From NCBI RefSeq assembly GCF_010993735.1, contig NZ_WQNI01000001.1, positions 434,001 through 498,000 on the forward strand: 64,000 nucleotides of DNA, read 5' to 3'. Source of the stretch: Chelativorans alearensis. GTDB lineage: Bacteria; Pseudomonadota; Alphaproteobacteria; Rhizobiales; Rhizobiaceae. Both the position numbers and the translations under genes were made by a program. The notes beneath the pieces are model-generated. The model was not told where the DNA came from, searched no databases, and saw only the letters and a program-made list of their open reading frames with translations. Each line of letters begins with the position of its first letter. Position 1 is the stretch's first letter. Shown here piece after piece: positions 15,576 to 26,275 of the stretch.

Positions 15576-16715
15576 ATGAAGAACGTTCTTGCAACCGGCC
15601 TCATCGGGCTGTCGCTGGCCGTATCGGGCCATGCCTATGCCGAGCCGGTGAAGATCGGTGTCATCACCACGCTTTCGGGCGGCGGCGCCGGGCTCGGCAT
15701 CGACATGCGCGATGCCTTCACGCTGGCCATCAAGCAATCCGGCAACAAGGACATCGAACTCGTCATCGAGGACGATGCGCAGAAGCCCGAGCTTGCCGTT
15801 CAGATTGCCGAAAAGATGATCCAGAGCGACAAGGTCGACCTCATGACCGGCATCATCTGGTCGAACCTGGCCATGGCGGTGGTGCCCAATGCCGTGGCGC
15901 AGGACGTTATCTATCTGTCGCCCAACGCTGGCCCTTCGGCGCTCGCGGGCGCCAACTGCCATCCGAACTACTTCAACGTCGCCTATCAGAACGACAATTT
16001 CCACGAGGCGATGGGGCAATACGCCAACCAGGACTACAAGAACACCTTCATCCTCGCCCCCAACTATCCGGCGGGCAAGGACTCGCTTACCGGCTTCAAG
16101 CGCTTCTACAAGGGAGAGCTCGCCGGCGAGGTCTATACCCAGGTTGGACAGACCGACTATGCGGCCGAGATCGCGCAGATCCGCGCCTCGGGCGCCGACT
16201 CCGTCTTTTTCTTCCTGCCGGGCGGCATGGGCATAGCCTTCATGAAGCAATATGCCCAGTCGGGCGTCGACATCCCCGTGATGGGGCCGGGCTTCTCCTT
16301 CAGCCAGGACGTTCTGCCTGCCGTCGGCGATGCCGCGCTGGGCGTGAAGAACTCGGCCACGTGGGCGAAAGACCTGGACAACGAAGCCAGCAAGGAGTTC
16401 GTGGAGGCCTTCCAGAGCGAGTACAAACGCCTTCCCTCGATCTATGCGGCACAGAGCTGGGACACGGCGAACCTGATCCTTTCCGCGCTCTCCAAGGCGA
16501 GCGTGCAGGACAAGGAGGCGTTCCGGGCGGCACTGAAGGAAGCGGATTTCAACTCGGTTCGCGGGGAGTTCAAATTCAATACCAACAACCACCCTGTGCA
16601 GAACGTCTATATCCGCGAAGTGGTGAAGGAAGACAACGTGCTCACCAACACCATCGTCGGCACCGCCTTCGAGGACCACAAGGACGCTTACGCCGAACAG
16701 TGCAATATGCAGTAG
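15576..16715 (+). CDS. Branched-chain/aromatic ABC transporter substrate-binding protein (LivK-like)
   Basis: 379-residue periplasmic receptor of the Leu/Ile/Val-type (type I) family. A signal peptide (MKNVLATGLIGLSLAVSGHAYA) precedes KIGVITTLSGGGAGLGIDMR, the usual start of the mature fold. The ATG at 15576 has a GGAGGGG site. A near copy of the start context (ATGAAGAATGTT) occurs 25 bases upstream without a useful frame. It is followed by permease and ATPase genes and lies inside the tryptophan island, so the ligand is probably tryptophan, kynurenine or anthranilate rather than leucine (inference). Confidence 0.93.
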   Translation: MKNVLATGLIGLSLAVSGHAYAEPVKIGVITTLSGGGAGLGIDMRDAFTLAIKQSGNKDIELVIEDDAQKPELAVQIAEKMIQSDKVDLMTGIIWSNLAMAVVPNAVAQDVIYLSPNAGPSALAGANCHPNYFNVAYQNDNFHEAMGQYANQDYKNTFILAPNYPAGKDSLTGFKRFYKGELAGEVYTQVGQTDYAAEIAQIRASGADSVFFFLPGGMGIAFMKQYAQSGVDIPVMGPGFSFSQDVLPAVGDAALGVKNSATWAKDLDNEASKEFVEAFQSEYKRLPSIYAAQSWDTANLILSALSKASVQDKEAFRAALKEADFNSVRGEFKFNTNNHPVQNVYIREVVKEDNVLTNTIVGTAFEDHKDAYAEQCNMQ

Positions 16716-16734
16716 GCGGCACAGTTGCCTTCAT

Positions 16735-16762
16735 GCCGCGCCGTCGTGAATGACGGCGCGGC
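16735..16762 (+). terminator. Strong hairpin between receptor and permease genes
   Basis: A perfect 11-bp stem GCCGCGCCGTC (16735-16745) and GACGGCGCGGC (16752-16762) with a 6-base loop lies 20 bases after the receptor stop. There is no T run, so it probably acts as a 3' stabiliser or partial attenuator that keeps receptor mRNA above that of the membrane components. Confidence 0.6.
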
Positions 16763-16826
16763 CACTCCGCCAGCTTGACGCTGAGGAAACAGCGATGCGT
16801 CAAATCGCAGATCCGGATCGCCCTCC

Positions 16827-17747
16827 TTGTCCACCGCACTCCTGATCGAGCAACTGCTGAACGGACTCCAGCTCGGGGTCATGCTGTTCCTGATGGCGGC
16901 GGGGCTGACGCTCATCTTTGGCGTCATGGGTCTGATCAACCTCGCCCACGGATCGTTCTACATGGCAGGCGCCTTCGCCTGCGCGACCGTCGCTGCCGCC
17001 ACCGGCTCCTTCTGGATCGGGCTGATTGCGAGCTTGATCGCTGCTGCCGCTGCCGGCGCCATCGTCGAGATGGCTGTCATCCGACGGCTTTACGAACGCG
17101 ACCATCTCGACCAAGTGCTTGCCACCTTCGCGCTGATCCTGATCTTCTCGGAAGGCACGCGCTGGCTGTTCGGCTCCTTTCCGCTCTATCTCGATATCCC
17201 TCCCCTGCTCCAGGGCGCGGTGCCCCTGCCGGGGGGCGGGCAGTACCAGCTCTACCGGCTCGCCATCATCGGCGTCGGCATCGTCGTGGCGATCGGGCTC
17301 TACCTGCTCATTTCCCGCACCCGCCTTGGCATGCGCATCCGCGCCGGCGAATCCGACCGGGAGATGATCGCCGCGCTCGGCGTCGACATCTCGACCCTTT
17401 ACACGGTCGTCTTTGCGCTGGGTGCGGCACTTGCTGGCCTCGCGGGCGCGCTGGTCGGCGCGCTGCAATCGGTGCAGGTCGGCATGGGCGAACCGGTGCT
17501 GATCCTCGCATTCGTGGTCATCGTCATCGGCGGCATCGGCTCCATCAAGGGCGCGCTGTTCGGTGCCGTCCTCGTCGGTGTGGTCGATACGATGGGGCGC
17601 TTCCTCCTGCCGCAGGCGCTGTCGCTGGTGCTTCCTCCCTCGCAGACCGCACTCATCAGCGGTGCGCTGGCATCCATGCTGATCTACATCGTCATGGCGC
17701 TCATCCTTGCCTTCCGGCCAACCGGCCTCTTCGCCGCACAGCCATGA
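16827..17747 (+). CDS. Branched-chain-type ABC transporter permease (LivH-like)
   Basis: 306-residue inner-membrane permease with about eight helices and the LivH signature GLTLIFGVMGLINLAHGSFY near residues 26-45. The cytoplasmic coupling loop (RAGESDREMIAALGVD) is also present. The start is uncertain: the first usable codon in frame is a TTG at 16827 (STALLIEQLLNGLQLG), and no ATG precedes the first helix. Its stop overlaps the next gene. It forms the translocation pore with the LivM-like protein. Confidence 0.92.
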   Translation: MSTALLIEQLLNGLQLGVMLFLMAAGLTLIFGVMGLINLAHGSFYMAGAFACATVAAATGSFWIGLIASLIAAAAAGAIVEMAVIRRLYERDHLDQVLATFALILIFSEGTRWLFGSFPLYLDIPPLLQGAVPLPGGGQYQLYRLAIIGVGIVVAIGLYLLISRTRLGMRIRAGESDREMIAALGVDISTLYTVVFALGAALAGLAGALVGALQSVQVGMGEPVLILAFVVIVIGGIGSIKGALFGAVLVGVVDTMGRFLLPQALSLVLPPSQTALISGALASMLIYIVMALILAFRPTGLFAAQP

Positions 17748-18727
17748 GACAGACCGTGACGCGCGAAGCCATCACCAACGCGGGCCTTGCCCTCTTGCTC
17801 CTGGTGGTGCCGCTTGCGGCCTCCGTCATGGATGAACCCTTCTACGTAACGCTCGCCACGCGCATCGCCGTTCTGGCGCTCGCGGCAGTCGGGCTCAACA
17901 TCGCGCTCGGGCTCGGCGGTCTGGTCTCTTTCGGCCACGCTGCCTTTTTCGGCCTCGGTGGATACGCCGCCGGCATCCTTGCCACCCACGCCTTCAACGC
18001 CGAGCCGCTTTTCCTCGGCATTCCCGCCACCACCTCCATGCCGGCGATCTGGCTGGTGGCCGTCGTCGTCTGCGGTCTCGTGGCGCTTCCCATCGGCGCG
18101 ATAAGCCTGCGTACCTCCGGCGTGTACTTCATCATGATCACGCTCGCTTTCGCGCAGATGATCTACTACTTCGCCATCTCCTGGCCCGCCTATGGCGGCC
18201 AGGACGGGCTGTCGATCTATGTCCGGAACACCTTTCCGGGCGTCAACACGGCGCAGCCGCTCCCATTCTTCCTGATTTGCTACGCGCTGCTTCTTTTAGG
18301 GCTTGCGCTCTTTTGGGCGCTCAGCGGCTCGCGCTTCGGTGCCGCGCTTCACGCGGCACGGCAGAACGCAACCAGGCTAGCGGCCGTCGGCATCGCGCCC
18401 TTCAATATCCGGCTCACGGCTTTTGCCATCTCGGCAATGATCACCGGGCTTGCCGGCGCGCTCTTTGCCGACCTCAACCGGTTCACGAGCCCGTCCATGC
18501 TCTCCTGGCATATGTCGGGCGAATTGATCGTGCTCATCATCCTCGGCGGCAAAGGCCGGCTGTTCGGTCCGGTGGCGGGTGCAATGCTCTATGTGCTCTT
18601 CGAATTTGCGCTCGGCGGCATCACCGAGCGTTGGCAACTCTTCTTGGGCCTTATCCTTCTCGGTGTAGTGCTCTTCGCGCGCGGCGGGCTCATGGGCCTC
18701 GTTGCGGGAAAGGAGCGGTATGGCTGA
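17744..18727 (+). CDS. Branched-chain-type ABC transporter permease (LivM-like)
   Basis: 327-residue permease with the LivM pattern: N-terminal helices, then NIALGLGGLVSFGHAAFFGL, SLRTSGVYFIMITLAFAQM and a coupling loop (HAARQNATRLAAVGIAP). The last region ILGGKGRLFGPVAGAML is conserved. The ATG at 17744 overlaps the LivH-like stop (ATGA), and the gene overlaps the ATPase start at its end. It is the second half of the membrane pore. Confidence 0.95.
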   Translation: MRQTVTREAITNAGLALLLLVVPLAASVMDEPFYVTLATRIAVLALAAVGLNIALGLGGLVSFGHAAFFGLGGYAAGILATHAFNAEPLFLGIPATTSMPAIWLVAVVVCGLVALPIGAISLRTSGVYFIMITLAFAQMIYYFAISWPAYGGQDGLSIYVRNTFPGVNTAQPLPFFLICYALLLLGLALFWALSGSRFGAALHAARQNATRLAAVGIAPFNIRLTAFAISAMITGLAGALFADLNRFTSPSMLSWHMSGELIVLIILGGKGRLFGPVAGAMLYVLFEFALGGITERWQLFLGLILLGVVLFARGGLMGLVAGKERYG

Positions 18728-19465
18728 GCCGGTCCTCGAAATCCGCGATCTGAGGAAGAGCTTCGGCGCGCTGAAGGCAACCGACGGCGTGAGCCTTCAT
18801 CTCGTTTCCGGAGAGATCCACGCCCTTATCGGCCCTAACGGTGCCGGCAAGAGCACGCTCATCCACCAGATCTCCGGCTCACTGACGCCAGACAGCGGGA
18901 CGATCCGCTTCCTCGGGCAGGACATGGCGGGCCTCGACATGGCGGCGCGGGCGCGGCTGGGGCTGGCGCGCAGCTTCCAGACCTCGTCACTGGCGCAGGA
19001 GTTTTCCGCGCTGCGCAATGTGATGCTCGCGGTGCAGGCGAAGCAGGGATCGAGCCTGCGCTTCTTCCGCCCGGTGATGCGCGACAGGAGCCTTGAGGAA
19101 CCGGCCATGGCCATGCTGGAGCGCGCGGGCCTTGCGGACCGCGCGCATGTGCCCGCGGCGGAGCTGCCGCATGGCGAGCGACGGCAGCTCGAGATCGCCA
19201 TTGCGCTGGCGCTTGGCCCGAAGGCGTTCCTTTTGGACGAGCCGATGGCCGGCATGGGACCGGAGGGCTCGAAGAACCTGACGCGGTTTCTCGACACGCT
19301 GCGCCGGGAAGCGCCCATCCTTCTGGTCGAACACGACATGGATGCGGTGTTCGCGCTCGCCGATCGCGTTTCCGTCCTCGTCTATGGCCGCATCATCGCC
19401 ACGGGCAAGGTGGACGAGATTCGCAACGATCCCGAAGTCCGCCGGGCCTATCTCGGAGAACCGGC

Positions 19466-19469
<4 letters not shown>
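18720..19469 (+). CDS. ABC transporter ATP-binding protein (LivG-like)
   Basis: 249-residue ATPase. Walker A GPNGAGKST is near residues 38-46. The LivG-type signature region reads LPHGERRQLEIAIALA instead of LSGG, as is usual in this subfamily. Walker B is FLLDEPMAGMGP, and the switch histidine is in LVEHDMDAVF. The ATG at 18720 has an AGGAG site, so I chose it over a GTG/ATG-like start six codons upstream. It overlaps the LivM-like gene by 8 bases and the LivF-like gene by 4. Confidence 0.94.
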
Positions 19470-20152
<683 letters not shown>

Positions 20153-20161
20153 GAGCCCTCC

Positions 20162-21409
20162 TCACGTAACCGCGGCACGGGCGGCGAAGCGTTCATCCTT
20201 CCAGGCCTGCGTCCGTAGCACCTCTTCAAGCGTCTCGACCGCGCGCCAGACGTCCAGATAGCGGAGATAGAGCGGCGTGAAACCGAAGCGCATTGTGGCG
20301 GGCGCACGGAAGTCGCCGATCACACCACGGGCGATCAGCGCCTGCACGATTTCATAAGCGTGGCTATGGGCGAAGGAGACCTGACTGCCGCGCTTTGCGC
20401 CTTCGCGCGGGCTTTCGAGCACGAGGCCGAAGGGTTCGCACCTGGTCTCAACGAGCCGGATGAAGAGGTCCGTGAGCGCGAGGCTTTTCTTCCGCACCGC
20501 TGCCATATCTACGGCATCCCAAATGTCGAGCGCCGCTTTCAGCGCCCGCAATGAGAGGACGGGCTGCGTGCCGCACTGGAATTTGCGGATACCCGTATCC
20601 GCGTCGAAGCGCGGTTCGAAAGCGAACGGCCGCGCGTGGCCCCACCAGCCGCTGAGCGGCTGACGCGCCCCGGCCTGATGGCGCTTGGCGACATAGATGA
20701 AGGCCGGCGAGCCGGGGCCTCCGTTCAGGTATTTGTAGGTGCAGCCGACGGCGAAATCGACATTCGCGCCATCGAGATCGACAGCCAATGCGCCCGCCGA
20801 GTGGCAGAGGTCCCAGACGACGAGGGCGCCCGCTTCATGAGCCCTCTGCGTCAGCGCCGCCATATCGCGCAGTTCGCCGGACTTGTAGTTCACGTGGTTG
20901 ACGAGGACGACGGCGACGCGGTCGTCTATCAGTTCCTCGATCGTCGGCGCGTCCATACCTTCGAGGAGCAACCGCATCTCCGGCCGGGTGGAGACGACGC
21001 CTTCCGCCATATAGAGATCGGTCGGGAAACTGCCCCCTTCAGCGACGATGACCGGGCGGCCGGGTCGCAGACCCATCGCCGCATGGAGCGCCTTATAGAT
21101 GTTGATCGAGGTCGTGTCGCAGACGACCGTCTGGCCGGGCGCAGCGCCAATCAGTCGGCCGATCCGGTCGCCGAGTTCGATCGGCAGATCGAACCAGCCG
21201 GCGCTGTTCCAGCTGCCGATCAAGCCTTCGCCCCACTCCTTTCTCGCGGCCTTTTCCAGCTCGCCGAAGACGGAGGGCGATGCCGGCCCGAGAGAGTTGC
21301 CGTCGAGATAGACGACGCCCTCGGGCAGGCTGAACCGGCCGCGCATCGAGCGCAGGGGATCGGCCTCGTCCATGGCTTCAATGGCGGGGAGACCCGGAAG
21401 CTGGCTCAT
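20162..21409 (-). CDS. kynU: Kynureninase
   Basis: 415-residue PLP enzyme that cleaves kynurenine to anthranilate and L-alanine. The Schiff-base lysine is Lys226 in the diagnostic TYKYLNGGPG, and Asp200/His203 (WDLCHSAG) bind the cofactor. The N-terminal YLDGNSLGP is also typical. The ATG at 21409 overlaps the stop of the upstream hydratase/dehydrogenase gene, so it is the last gene of the minus-strand operon. Its product anthranilate feeds the CoA ligase encoded in the facing operon. No kynurenine 3-monooxygenase is present, so the flow is through anthranilate, not 3-hydroxykynurenine. Confidence 0.96.
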   Translation of the reverse strand: MSQLPGLPAIEAMDEADPLRSMRGRFSLPEGVVYLDGNSLGPASPSVFGELEKAARKEWGEGLIGSWNSAGWFDLPIELGDRIGRLIGAAPGQTVVCDTTSINIYKALHAAMGLRPGRPVIVAEGGSFPTDLYMAEGVVSTRPEMRLLLEGMDAPTIEELIDDRVAVVLVNHVNYKSGELRDMAALTQRAHEAGALVVWDLCHSAGALAVDLDGANVDFAVGCTYKYLNGGPGSPAFIYVAKRHQAGARQPLSGWWGHARPFAFEPRFDADTGIRKFQCGTQPVLSLRALKAALDIWDAVDMAAVRKKSLALTDLFIRLVETRCEPFGLVLESPREGAKRGSQVSFAHSHAYEIVQALIARGVIGDFRAPATMRFGFTPLYLRYLDVWRAVETLEEVLRTQAWKDERFAARAAVT

Positions 21410-23388
21410 GGGTGCAACCCTTCCTTCGCAACATACATCGGCCCGCCCTTGTGAGCGGGAAAGCCATAGCCGTTGATCATGACGAGATCGACATCGCTCG
21501 CCCTTTCGGCAATGCCTTCGGCCAAGAGGGCATCGCCTTCGGCAGCCATGACCGCAAGCAGGCGCGATACGATTTCGTCGGAAGAAACCCGCCGCGGAGC
21601 GATGCCCTTGGCCTTCCGGCACGCTTCGATCACAGCGGTTGCTTCCGGATCGACGGTGCGCTTTCCATCCGGATAGGCGTACCAGCCGCTGCCCGTCTTC
21701 TGGCCGAAACGGCCCATCTCGCAGAGCCGGTCCGCGATCTCGATATAGCGCTCCGAAGGATTGCGGGTGGCCGCCTGGCGCTTGCGCCGCGCCCAGGCGA
21801 TCTCAAGGCCTGCCAGATCGAAGACGGCAAACGGGCCCATGGCGAAACCGTAATCCTCCATTGCCGCGTCGATCTCCTGTGGCCAGGCGCCGTCCTCGAC
21901 CAGGAACTCGGCCTCACGGCGATAAGCGGAGAAGATGCGGTTGCCGATGAAACCTTCGCAGACGCCGCACACGACAGGCAGTTTCCCGAGCCGGCGCGCG
22001 ACCGCGATTCCGGTCGCAAGCACCTCCGGGGCGGTCTTGCCGCAGCGCACGACCTCGACTAGCCGCATCACATGCGCAGGTGAGAAGAAGTGGAGGCCGC
22101 AGAGGCGCTCCGGCCGCGATGTCGCCGCTGCGATGGCGTCGGGATCGAGGTAGCTTGTGTTGGTGGCGAGAACGGTGTCCGGCCGGACGATCTTATCCAG
22201 CTTCTCGAAAAGCTCCGTCTTGACATCCAGGTCGTCAAAGACGGCCTCGATGACGAGATCGGCGGTGGAGAGGTCTTGGACACTGCCGATAGAAAGGCGC
22301 AGAAGGCGCTCGGCCCGGCCCGCCGCATCGATACGCCCCGACTTTATTGCCCGATCCAAGAGCCCAGCGATCCGATCGAAGCCTTTCTCCGCCGCCTCCG
22401 CATCCTGCTCGACGACGATGACACGATAACCCGCGTTGAGCGCGGAGACGGCGATGCCGGAGCCCATTAGCCCACTTCCAATCACGCCGATGGTTCGCAC
22501 CGTTCGCGGTTCGACGCCTTCGAGGCCGGGCACTTTTGCTGCCGCGCGCTCAGCGAAGAAGACATGACGCAATGCCTTCGCCTGGTCGGAATCGCGCAAC
22601 CGCAGAAACGTCGCGCGCTCCTCGGCGAGCCCCTCCGCAAGGGAACGTTCGCCGGCACGTCTGATAAGCTGCACCGCTTCGGCCGGCGCCGCCCCTCTAC
22701 GCGCGCGTGATAGAGCCTTGTCGACCGCTTCATCAATCACTTGCGGGTCTTCCACCGGCAAGGCCAATTCGCCCGTCCGGCGCAACGGTTGAGATGCGAG
22801 ATCCCGTGCGGCGGCGACCGCGCCAGCGGCGGGATTTCCTGCCACCACCTGGTCTATGATGCCAAGGGAGAGGGCTTCGCTGACAGCCACGCTGCGCCCG
22901 GCGGCAATCAGTTCCACCGCCTTGGCGATACCGACGAGGCGTGGGAGGCGCTGGGTGCCGCCCGCCCCCGGCACAATGCCCAGTTTTACTTCGGGTAACC
23001 CGAGGATAGCCCTATCGCCGGCGATCCGATGATGGCAGGCAAGCGCGATCTCCAGACCGCCGCCAAGGGCGGCACCGTTGATGGCGGCCACAACAGGTTT
23101 ACTGCTCTTCTCGATCGCCTCGACAACCTCCGGCAAGATTGGCTCGGTTGCCGGCTGGCCGAACTCCTTGATATCGGCGCCGCCGACAAAGGTCTTGCCC
23201 GCGCCGGTGATGACCACCGCGCTGATGGCATCCTCGGTACCGGCATGGCGGATCGCCGCCAGGAGGCCGGAACGCATGTCCGCCGAGGCGGCGTTGACCG
23301 GCGGATTATCGATAGTGACCACCAGAACGCCGTCCTCCAGGCTTGCCGAAACAGCCTCGGAAAAACGAATCGGCGTCACCTCACCCAT
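21406..23388 (-). CDS. Fused enoyl-CoA hydratase / 3-hydroxyacyl-CoA dehydrogenase
   Basis: 660-residue bifunctional beta-oxidation enzyme. The N-terminal crotonase domain (residues about 10-185) has both catalytic glutamates in place, Glu113 ([14 protein letters not shown]) and Glu133 ([20 protein letters not shown]). The NAD domain begins with [13 protein letters not shown] (301-313), and the dehydrogenase His is in [11 protein letters not shown]. It is shorter than FadB, with no thiolase-binding extension. In this operon it probably hydrates and oxidises ring or ring-opened intermediates of 2-aminobenzoyl-CoA breakdown; the exact step is inferred. Confidence 0.93.
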   Translation of the reverse strand: MGEVTPIRFSEAVSASLEDGVLVVTIDNPPVNAASADMRSGLLAAIRHAGTEDAISAVVITGAGKTFVGGADIKEFGQPATEPILPEVVEAIEKSSKPVVAAINGAALGGGLEIALACHHRIAGDRAILGLPEVKLGIVPGAGGTQRLPRLVGIAKAVELIAAGRSVAVSEALSLGIIDQVVAGNPAAGAVAAARDLASQPLRRTGELALPVEDPQVIDEAVDKALSRARRGAAPAEAVQLIRRAGERSLAEGLAEERATFLRLRDSDQAKALRHVFFAERAAAKVPGLEGVEPRTVRTIGVIGSGLMGSGIAVSALNAGYRVIVVEQDAEAAEKGFDRIAGLLDRAIKSGRIDAAGRAERLLRLSIGSVQDLSTADLVIEAVFDDLDVKTELFEKLDKIVRPDTVLATNTSYLDPDAIAAATSRPERLCGLHFFSPAHVMRLVEVVRCGKTAPEVLATGIAVARRLGKLPVVCGVCEGFIGNRIFSAYRREAEFLVEDGAWPQEIDAAMEDYGFAMGPFAVFDLAGLEIAWARRKRQAATRNPSERYIEIADRLCEMGRFGQKTGSGWYAYPDGKRTVDPEATAVIEACRKAKGIAPRRVSSDEIVSRLLAVMAAEGDALLAEGIAERASDVDLVMINGYGFPAHKGGPMYVAKEGLHP

Positions 23389-23395
23389 GGAAACC

Positions 23396-23791
23396 TCACT
23401 CCGGTACGACGGCCGTCGCCTGGATCTCCACCTTGGCGCGATCCTCCATCAGCGCGACCACCTGAACGGCGGTCATGGCGGGATAGTACCAGCCCATCAC
23501 CTCCCGGTAGACGACACCGATCCCTTTGAGATTGGCGAGATACTCGGCCTTGTCGGTAAAATACCAGGTCATGGAGGTGACGTGTTCCGGCCGCGCATCG
23601 GCCTCAGCAAGCACGGCCGCCACATTGAGAAGCGTCTGCCGCACCTGCGCGACCAGATCGTCGCTCTCGAATTCGCCCTTCCCGTTCCAACCGATCTGAC
23701 CGCTGACGAAAACGAGCCTGCCTTGGGCGGCGATGCCGTTTGCATAACCTTTGGGCCTTGCCCATCCCCGGGGTTGCAGAACGCTATGCAT
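23396..23791 (-). CDS. Rid-family (YjgF/YER057c) protein, probable enamine deaminase
   Basis: 131-residue protein of the Rid superfamily (trimeric fold; members hydrolyse enamines/imines to ketones and ammonia). SGQIGWNGKGEF and TAVQVVALMEDRAKVEIQATA match the family. The catalytic arginine of RidA proper, normally in a LPRD-like stretch before VEIE, is replaced (LMEDRAKVEI), placing it among the other Rid subfamilies. The ATG at 23791 has a GAGGAG site. Reduction and hydroxylation of 2-aminobenzoyl-CoA yields a ring enamine, so a deaminating Rid protein here makes chemical sense (inference). Confidence 0.85.
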   Translation of the reverse strand: MHSVLQPRGWARPKGYANGIAAQGRLVFVSGQIGWNGKGEFESDDLVAQVRQTLLNVAAVLAEADARPEHVTSMTWYFTDKAEYLANLKGIGVVYREVMGWYYPAMTAVQVVALMEDRAKVEIQATAVVPE

Positions 23792-23835
23792 GAAACTCCT
23801 CAATTTGCGAAAACCTCAAGAATGCACGAGCGGCG

Positions 23836-24984
23836 TCATACCGCGCCCAATAGCTGCCTGGCGATCACCACCTTCTGCACGTCGGATGCGCCCTCGTAGA
23901 TACGCAGCGCCCGGATCTCGCGGTAAAGGCTTTCCACGATATGCCCACGGCGGACGCCGTCGCCGCCGTGAAGCTGGACGGCGCGGTCGATCACCTCTTG
24001 CGCACGGTCCGTGGCGAAGAGTTTCGCCATGGCCGCCTCGCGGGTGACGCGGGCAGCACCCATGTCCTTCGTCCAGGCCGCGCGGTAGACGAGAAGGGCC
24101 GCAGCGTCGACATCCAGCGCCATATCCGCCAGATGCCCCTGCACCATTTGTAACTCGGCCATCGGCGCACCGAAGAGCTGCCGCTCGGCCGCCCGCTTCA
24201 CGCTCTCATCGAGCGCGCGGCGGGCGAAGCCGAGAGCGGCCGCACCCACCGTCGAGCGGAACACGTCGAGCACCGACATGGCGATGCGGAACCCCTCGCC
24301 CGGCTTGCCGATCATCGCGGAGACCGGAACACGCGCGCCCTCGAAGGAAAGGCGGGCAAGCGGATGCGGCGCGATCACCTCCAGCCGCTCGGCGATTTTC
24401 AGGCCTTTCGTATCTGCCGGCACCAGGAAAGCGGAAATGCCCTTGGCACCCGCCGCCTCGCCGGTGCGGGCAAAGAGAACGTAGAGATCGGCGATGCCGC
24501 CATTGGAGATCCAGGTCTTCTCGCCGGTAAGAACGTAGGAGCCGCCGTCGCGTGTCGCGCTCATGTCCATATTCGCGACATCGGAGCCCGAGCGCGGCTC
24601 GGAAAGGGCGAAGGCGGCGATCGCCTCGCCGGCCCGCGTCTTGTCGAGCCAGCGCTGCTGCTCCAGCGTCCCGTAGAAACTGATGGCACCGGTGCCGAGC
24701 CCCTGCATGGCGAATGCGAAGTCGGCGAGCCCGTCGTATCGCGCCAGGGCCTCACGGGTGATGCAGAGCGTGCGCACGTCTAGGGGCGCGGGATCGGCAG
24801 GATCGACCGCGGTCGGCTTCAGCCAGCCGTCGCGCCCGAGCATTTGCACAAGCTCTCGGCATGCGGCGTCCACATCCGTGTGGTCAACTGGCAAGTTCGC
24901 CGCGCACCAGGCTTCAAGCCGCTCGGCGTATTGGCGGTGACGGTCCTCGAAAAAAGGCCAGGTGAGAAAGCTTTTGTCCGCCAT
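23836..24984 (-). CDS. Acyl-CoA dehydrogenase
   Basis: 382-residue FAD flavoprotein that introduces a double bond into an acyl-CoA thioester. It shows the family patterns [16 protein letters not shown] (FAD/substrate loop), [10 protein letters not shown], the C-terminal [20 protein letters not shown], and [20 protein letters not shown]. The catalytic glutamate would be that of YEGASD. The ATG at 24984 overlaps the stop of the upstream hydratase gene. In context it should act on an alicyclic CoA ester derived from anthranilate. Confidence 0.94.
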   Translation of the reverse strand: MADKSFLTWPFFEDRHRQYAERLEAWCAANLPVDHTDVDAACRELVQMLGRDGWLKPTAVDPADPAPLDVRTLCITREALARYDGLADFAFAMQGLGTGAISFYGTLEQQRWLDKTRAGEAIAAFALSEPRSGSDVANMDMSATRDGGSYVLTGEKTWISNGGIADLYVLFARTGEAAGAKGISAFLVPADTKGLKIAERLEVIAPHPLARLSFEGARVPVSAMIGKPGEGFRIAMSVLDVFRSTVGAAALGFARRALDESVKRAAERQLFGAPMAELQMVQGHLADMALDVDAAALLVYRAAWTKDMGAARVTREAAMAKLFATDRAQEVIDRAVQLHGGDGVRRGHIVESLYREIRALRIYEGASDVQKVVIARQLLGAV

Positions 24985-25802
24985 CAATCGCCCTCGAACA
25001 CCGGCTTTTGCTTGGCGACGAAGGCGCGGTAGGCGCGTTCGAAGTCGCGGGTCTGCATGCAGATCGCCTGCGCCTGGGCTTCGGCCTCGATCGCCTGGTC
25101 GAGGCTCATCGACCATTCCTGATTGAGCTGTGTCTTGGTGATGCCGTGCGCGAAAGTCGGGCCGGAGACGATGCGCGCGGCCAGGTCGAGGGCCTCCGCC
25201 TCCAATTTGTCGGCGGTGACGAGCCGGTTGTAAAAGCCCCAGCGCTCCCCCTCCTCCGCACTCATCGTTCGGCCGGTATAGAGAAGTTCCGCCGCCCGCC
25301 CCTGGCCGATGATGCGCGGCAGGATCGCACAGGCACCCATGTCGCAACCGGCAAGGCCAACCCGCGTGAAAAGAAAGCCGGTCTTGGCCTCGGGCGTTGC
25401 GAGGCGGATATCAGAGGCCATGGCAAGGATGGCGCCGGCCCCCACAGCGACGCCGTCTACCGCGGCAATGATCGGCTTGCCGCAATTGAGCATCGCCTTG
25501 ACGAGATCGCCCGTCATGCGGGTGAAGGCCAAAAGCTCCTTCATTTCCATGCCGACCAGCGGGCCGATGATGTCGTGCACGTCTCCGCCGGAGCAGAAAT
25601 TGCCACCGTTCGGCAAAAACACAACGGCATCGACATCCTCGGCGTAGGCGACATTGCGGAAAGTGTCGCGCAGCTCCGCGTAGGAAGCGAAGGTGAGCGG
25701 GTTCTTCCGCTCGGGCCGATCGAGTTTCACGACCGCGACCCGCCCCTCCATCCGCCAGAGGAAGTGTTCGGGCTCAAGGCCCGCCATCTCGATCGGGGTC
25801 AA
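24984..25802 (-). CDS. Enoyl-CoA hydratase/isomerase family protein
   Basis: 272-residue crotonase-fold enzyme. The oxyanion-hole segments are visible ([11 protein letters not shown] and [20 protein letters not shown]). At the positions of the two hydratase glutamates it has alanine and other residues ([20 protein letters not shown]), so it is not a classical hydratase; isomerase, ring hydrolase or lyase activity is possible. Translation probably starts at a TTG (25802) overlapping the MarR stop, with GGAGGGTGAG upstream; an ATG five codons later is the alternative. It lies in the anthranilate-CoA operon. Confidence 0.88.
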   Translation of the reverse strand: MTPIEMAGLEPEHFLWRMEGRVAVVKLDRPERKNPLTFASYAELRDTFRNVAYAEDVDAVVFLPNGGNFCSGGDVHDIIGPLVGMEMKELLAFTRMTGDLVKAMLNCGKPIIAAVDGVAVGAGAILAMASDIRLATPEAKTGFLFTRVGLAGCDMGACAILPRIIGQGRAAELLYTGRTMSAEEGERWGFYNRLVTADKLEAEALDLAARIVSGPTFAHGITKTQLNQEWSMSLDQAIEAEAQAQAICMQTRDFERAYRAFVAKQKPVFEGD

Positions 25803-26275
25803 TGCTCACCCTCCCAGTTGCTGCGGAATGCGTGGAGCATTTCGGAAAGCCTGTGCACCTCGGCTGTGTCTACGCCGCCGAGGAGCTCGGCGATCCAGCG
25901 TTCATGCGCGGCCGCCATCCTCTCGAAGGCTTCCACACCTGACGGCGTCAGGCGCACCACGGAGGTGCGCTTGTCCCCGTCGCGCTTGGCGCGCACCACA
26001 TAGCCGTCGGCCACCAGCCGGTCGATAATGCCCGTGACATTGCCGTTGGAGACCAACAGGAAACGCGAAAGGTCGCTCATCAGCATACCTTCGCTCTCAC
26101 GGTAGAGCGCCGACATCACGTCGAAGCGTGGGAGAGTAGAATTGAAGTCGCGTTTGAGCCGTTCACGCAACTCGGCTTCAACGATGCGCGTGGTGCGCAG
26201 CATCCTGATCCAGAGGCGCAGGCGCTCCTTGTCGCCCGACCGTGCATCGATCACCGAAAGCGGCACGCTCACCAT
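25799..26275 (-). CDS. MarR-family transcriptional regulator of the anthraniloyl-CoA operons
   Basis: 158-residue winged-helix regulator. Recognition region [23 protein letters not shown] (about residues 65-87) and wing [19 protein letters not shown] are classic MarR features. It is embedded in the catabolic operon, overlapping both neighbours (7 bases with the SDR gene, 4 bases with the hydratase gene). MarR proteins in hybrid aromatic pathways commonly respond to the aroyl-CoA, so the likely effector is 2-aminobenzoyl-CoA. The TTTAGGCTTGAA motifs before both operons are its likely sites. Both points are inference. Confidence 0.92.
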   Translation of the reverse strand: MVSVPLSVIDARSGDKERLRLWIRMLRTTRIVEAELRERLKRDFNSTLPRFDVMSALYRESEGMLMSDLSRFLLVSNGNVTGIIDRLVADGYVVRAKRDGDKRTSVVRLTPSGVEAFERMAAAHERWIAELLGGVDTAEVHRLSEMLHAFRSNWEGEH

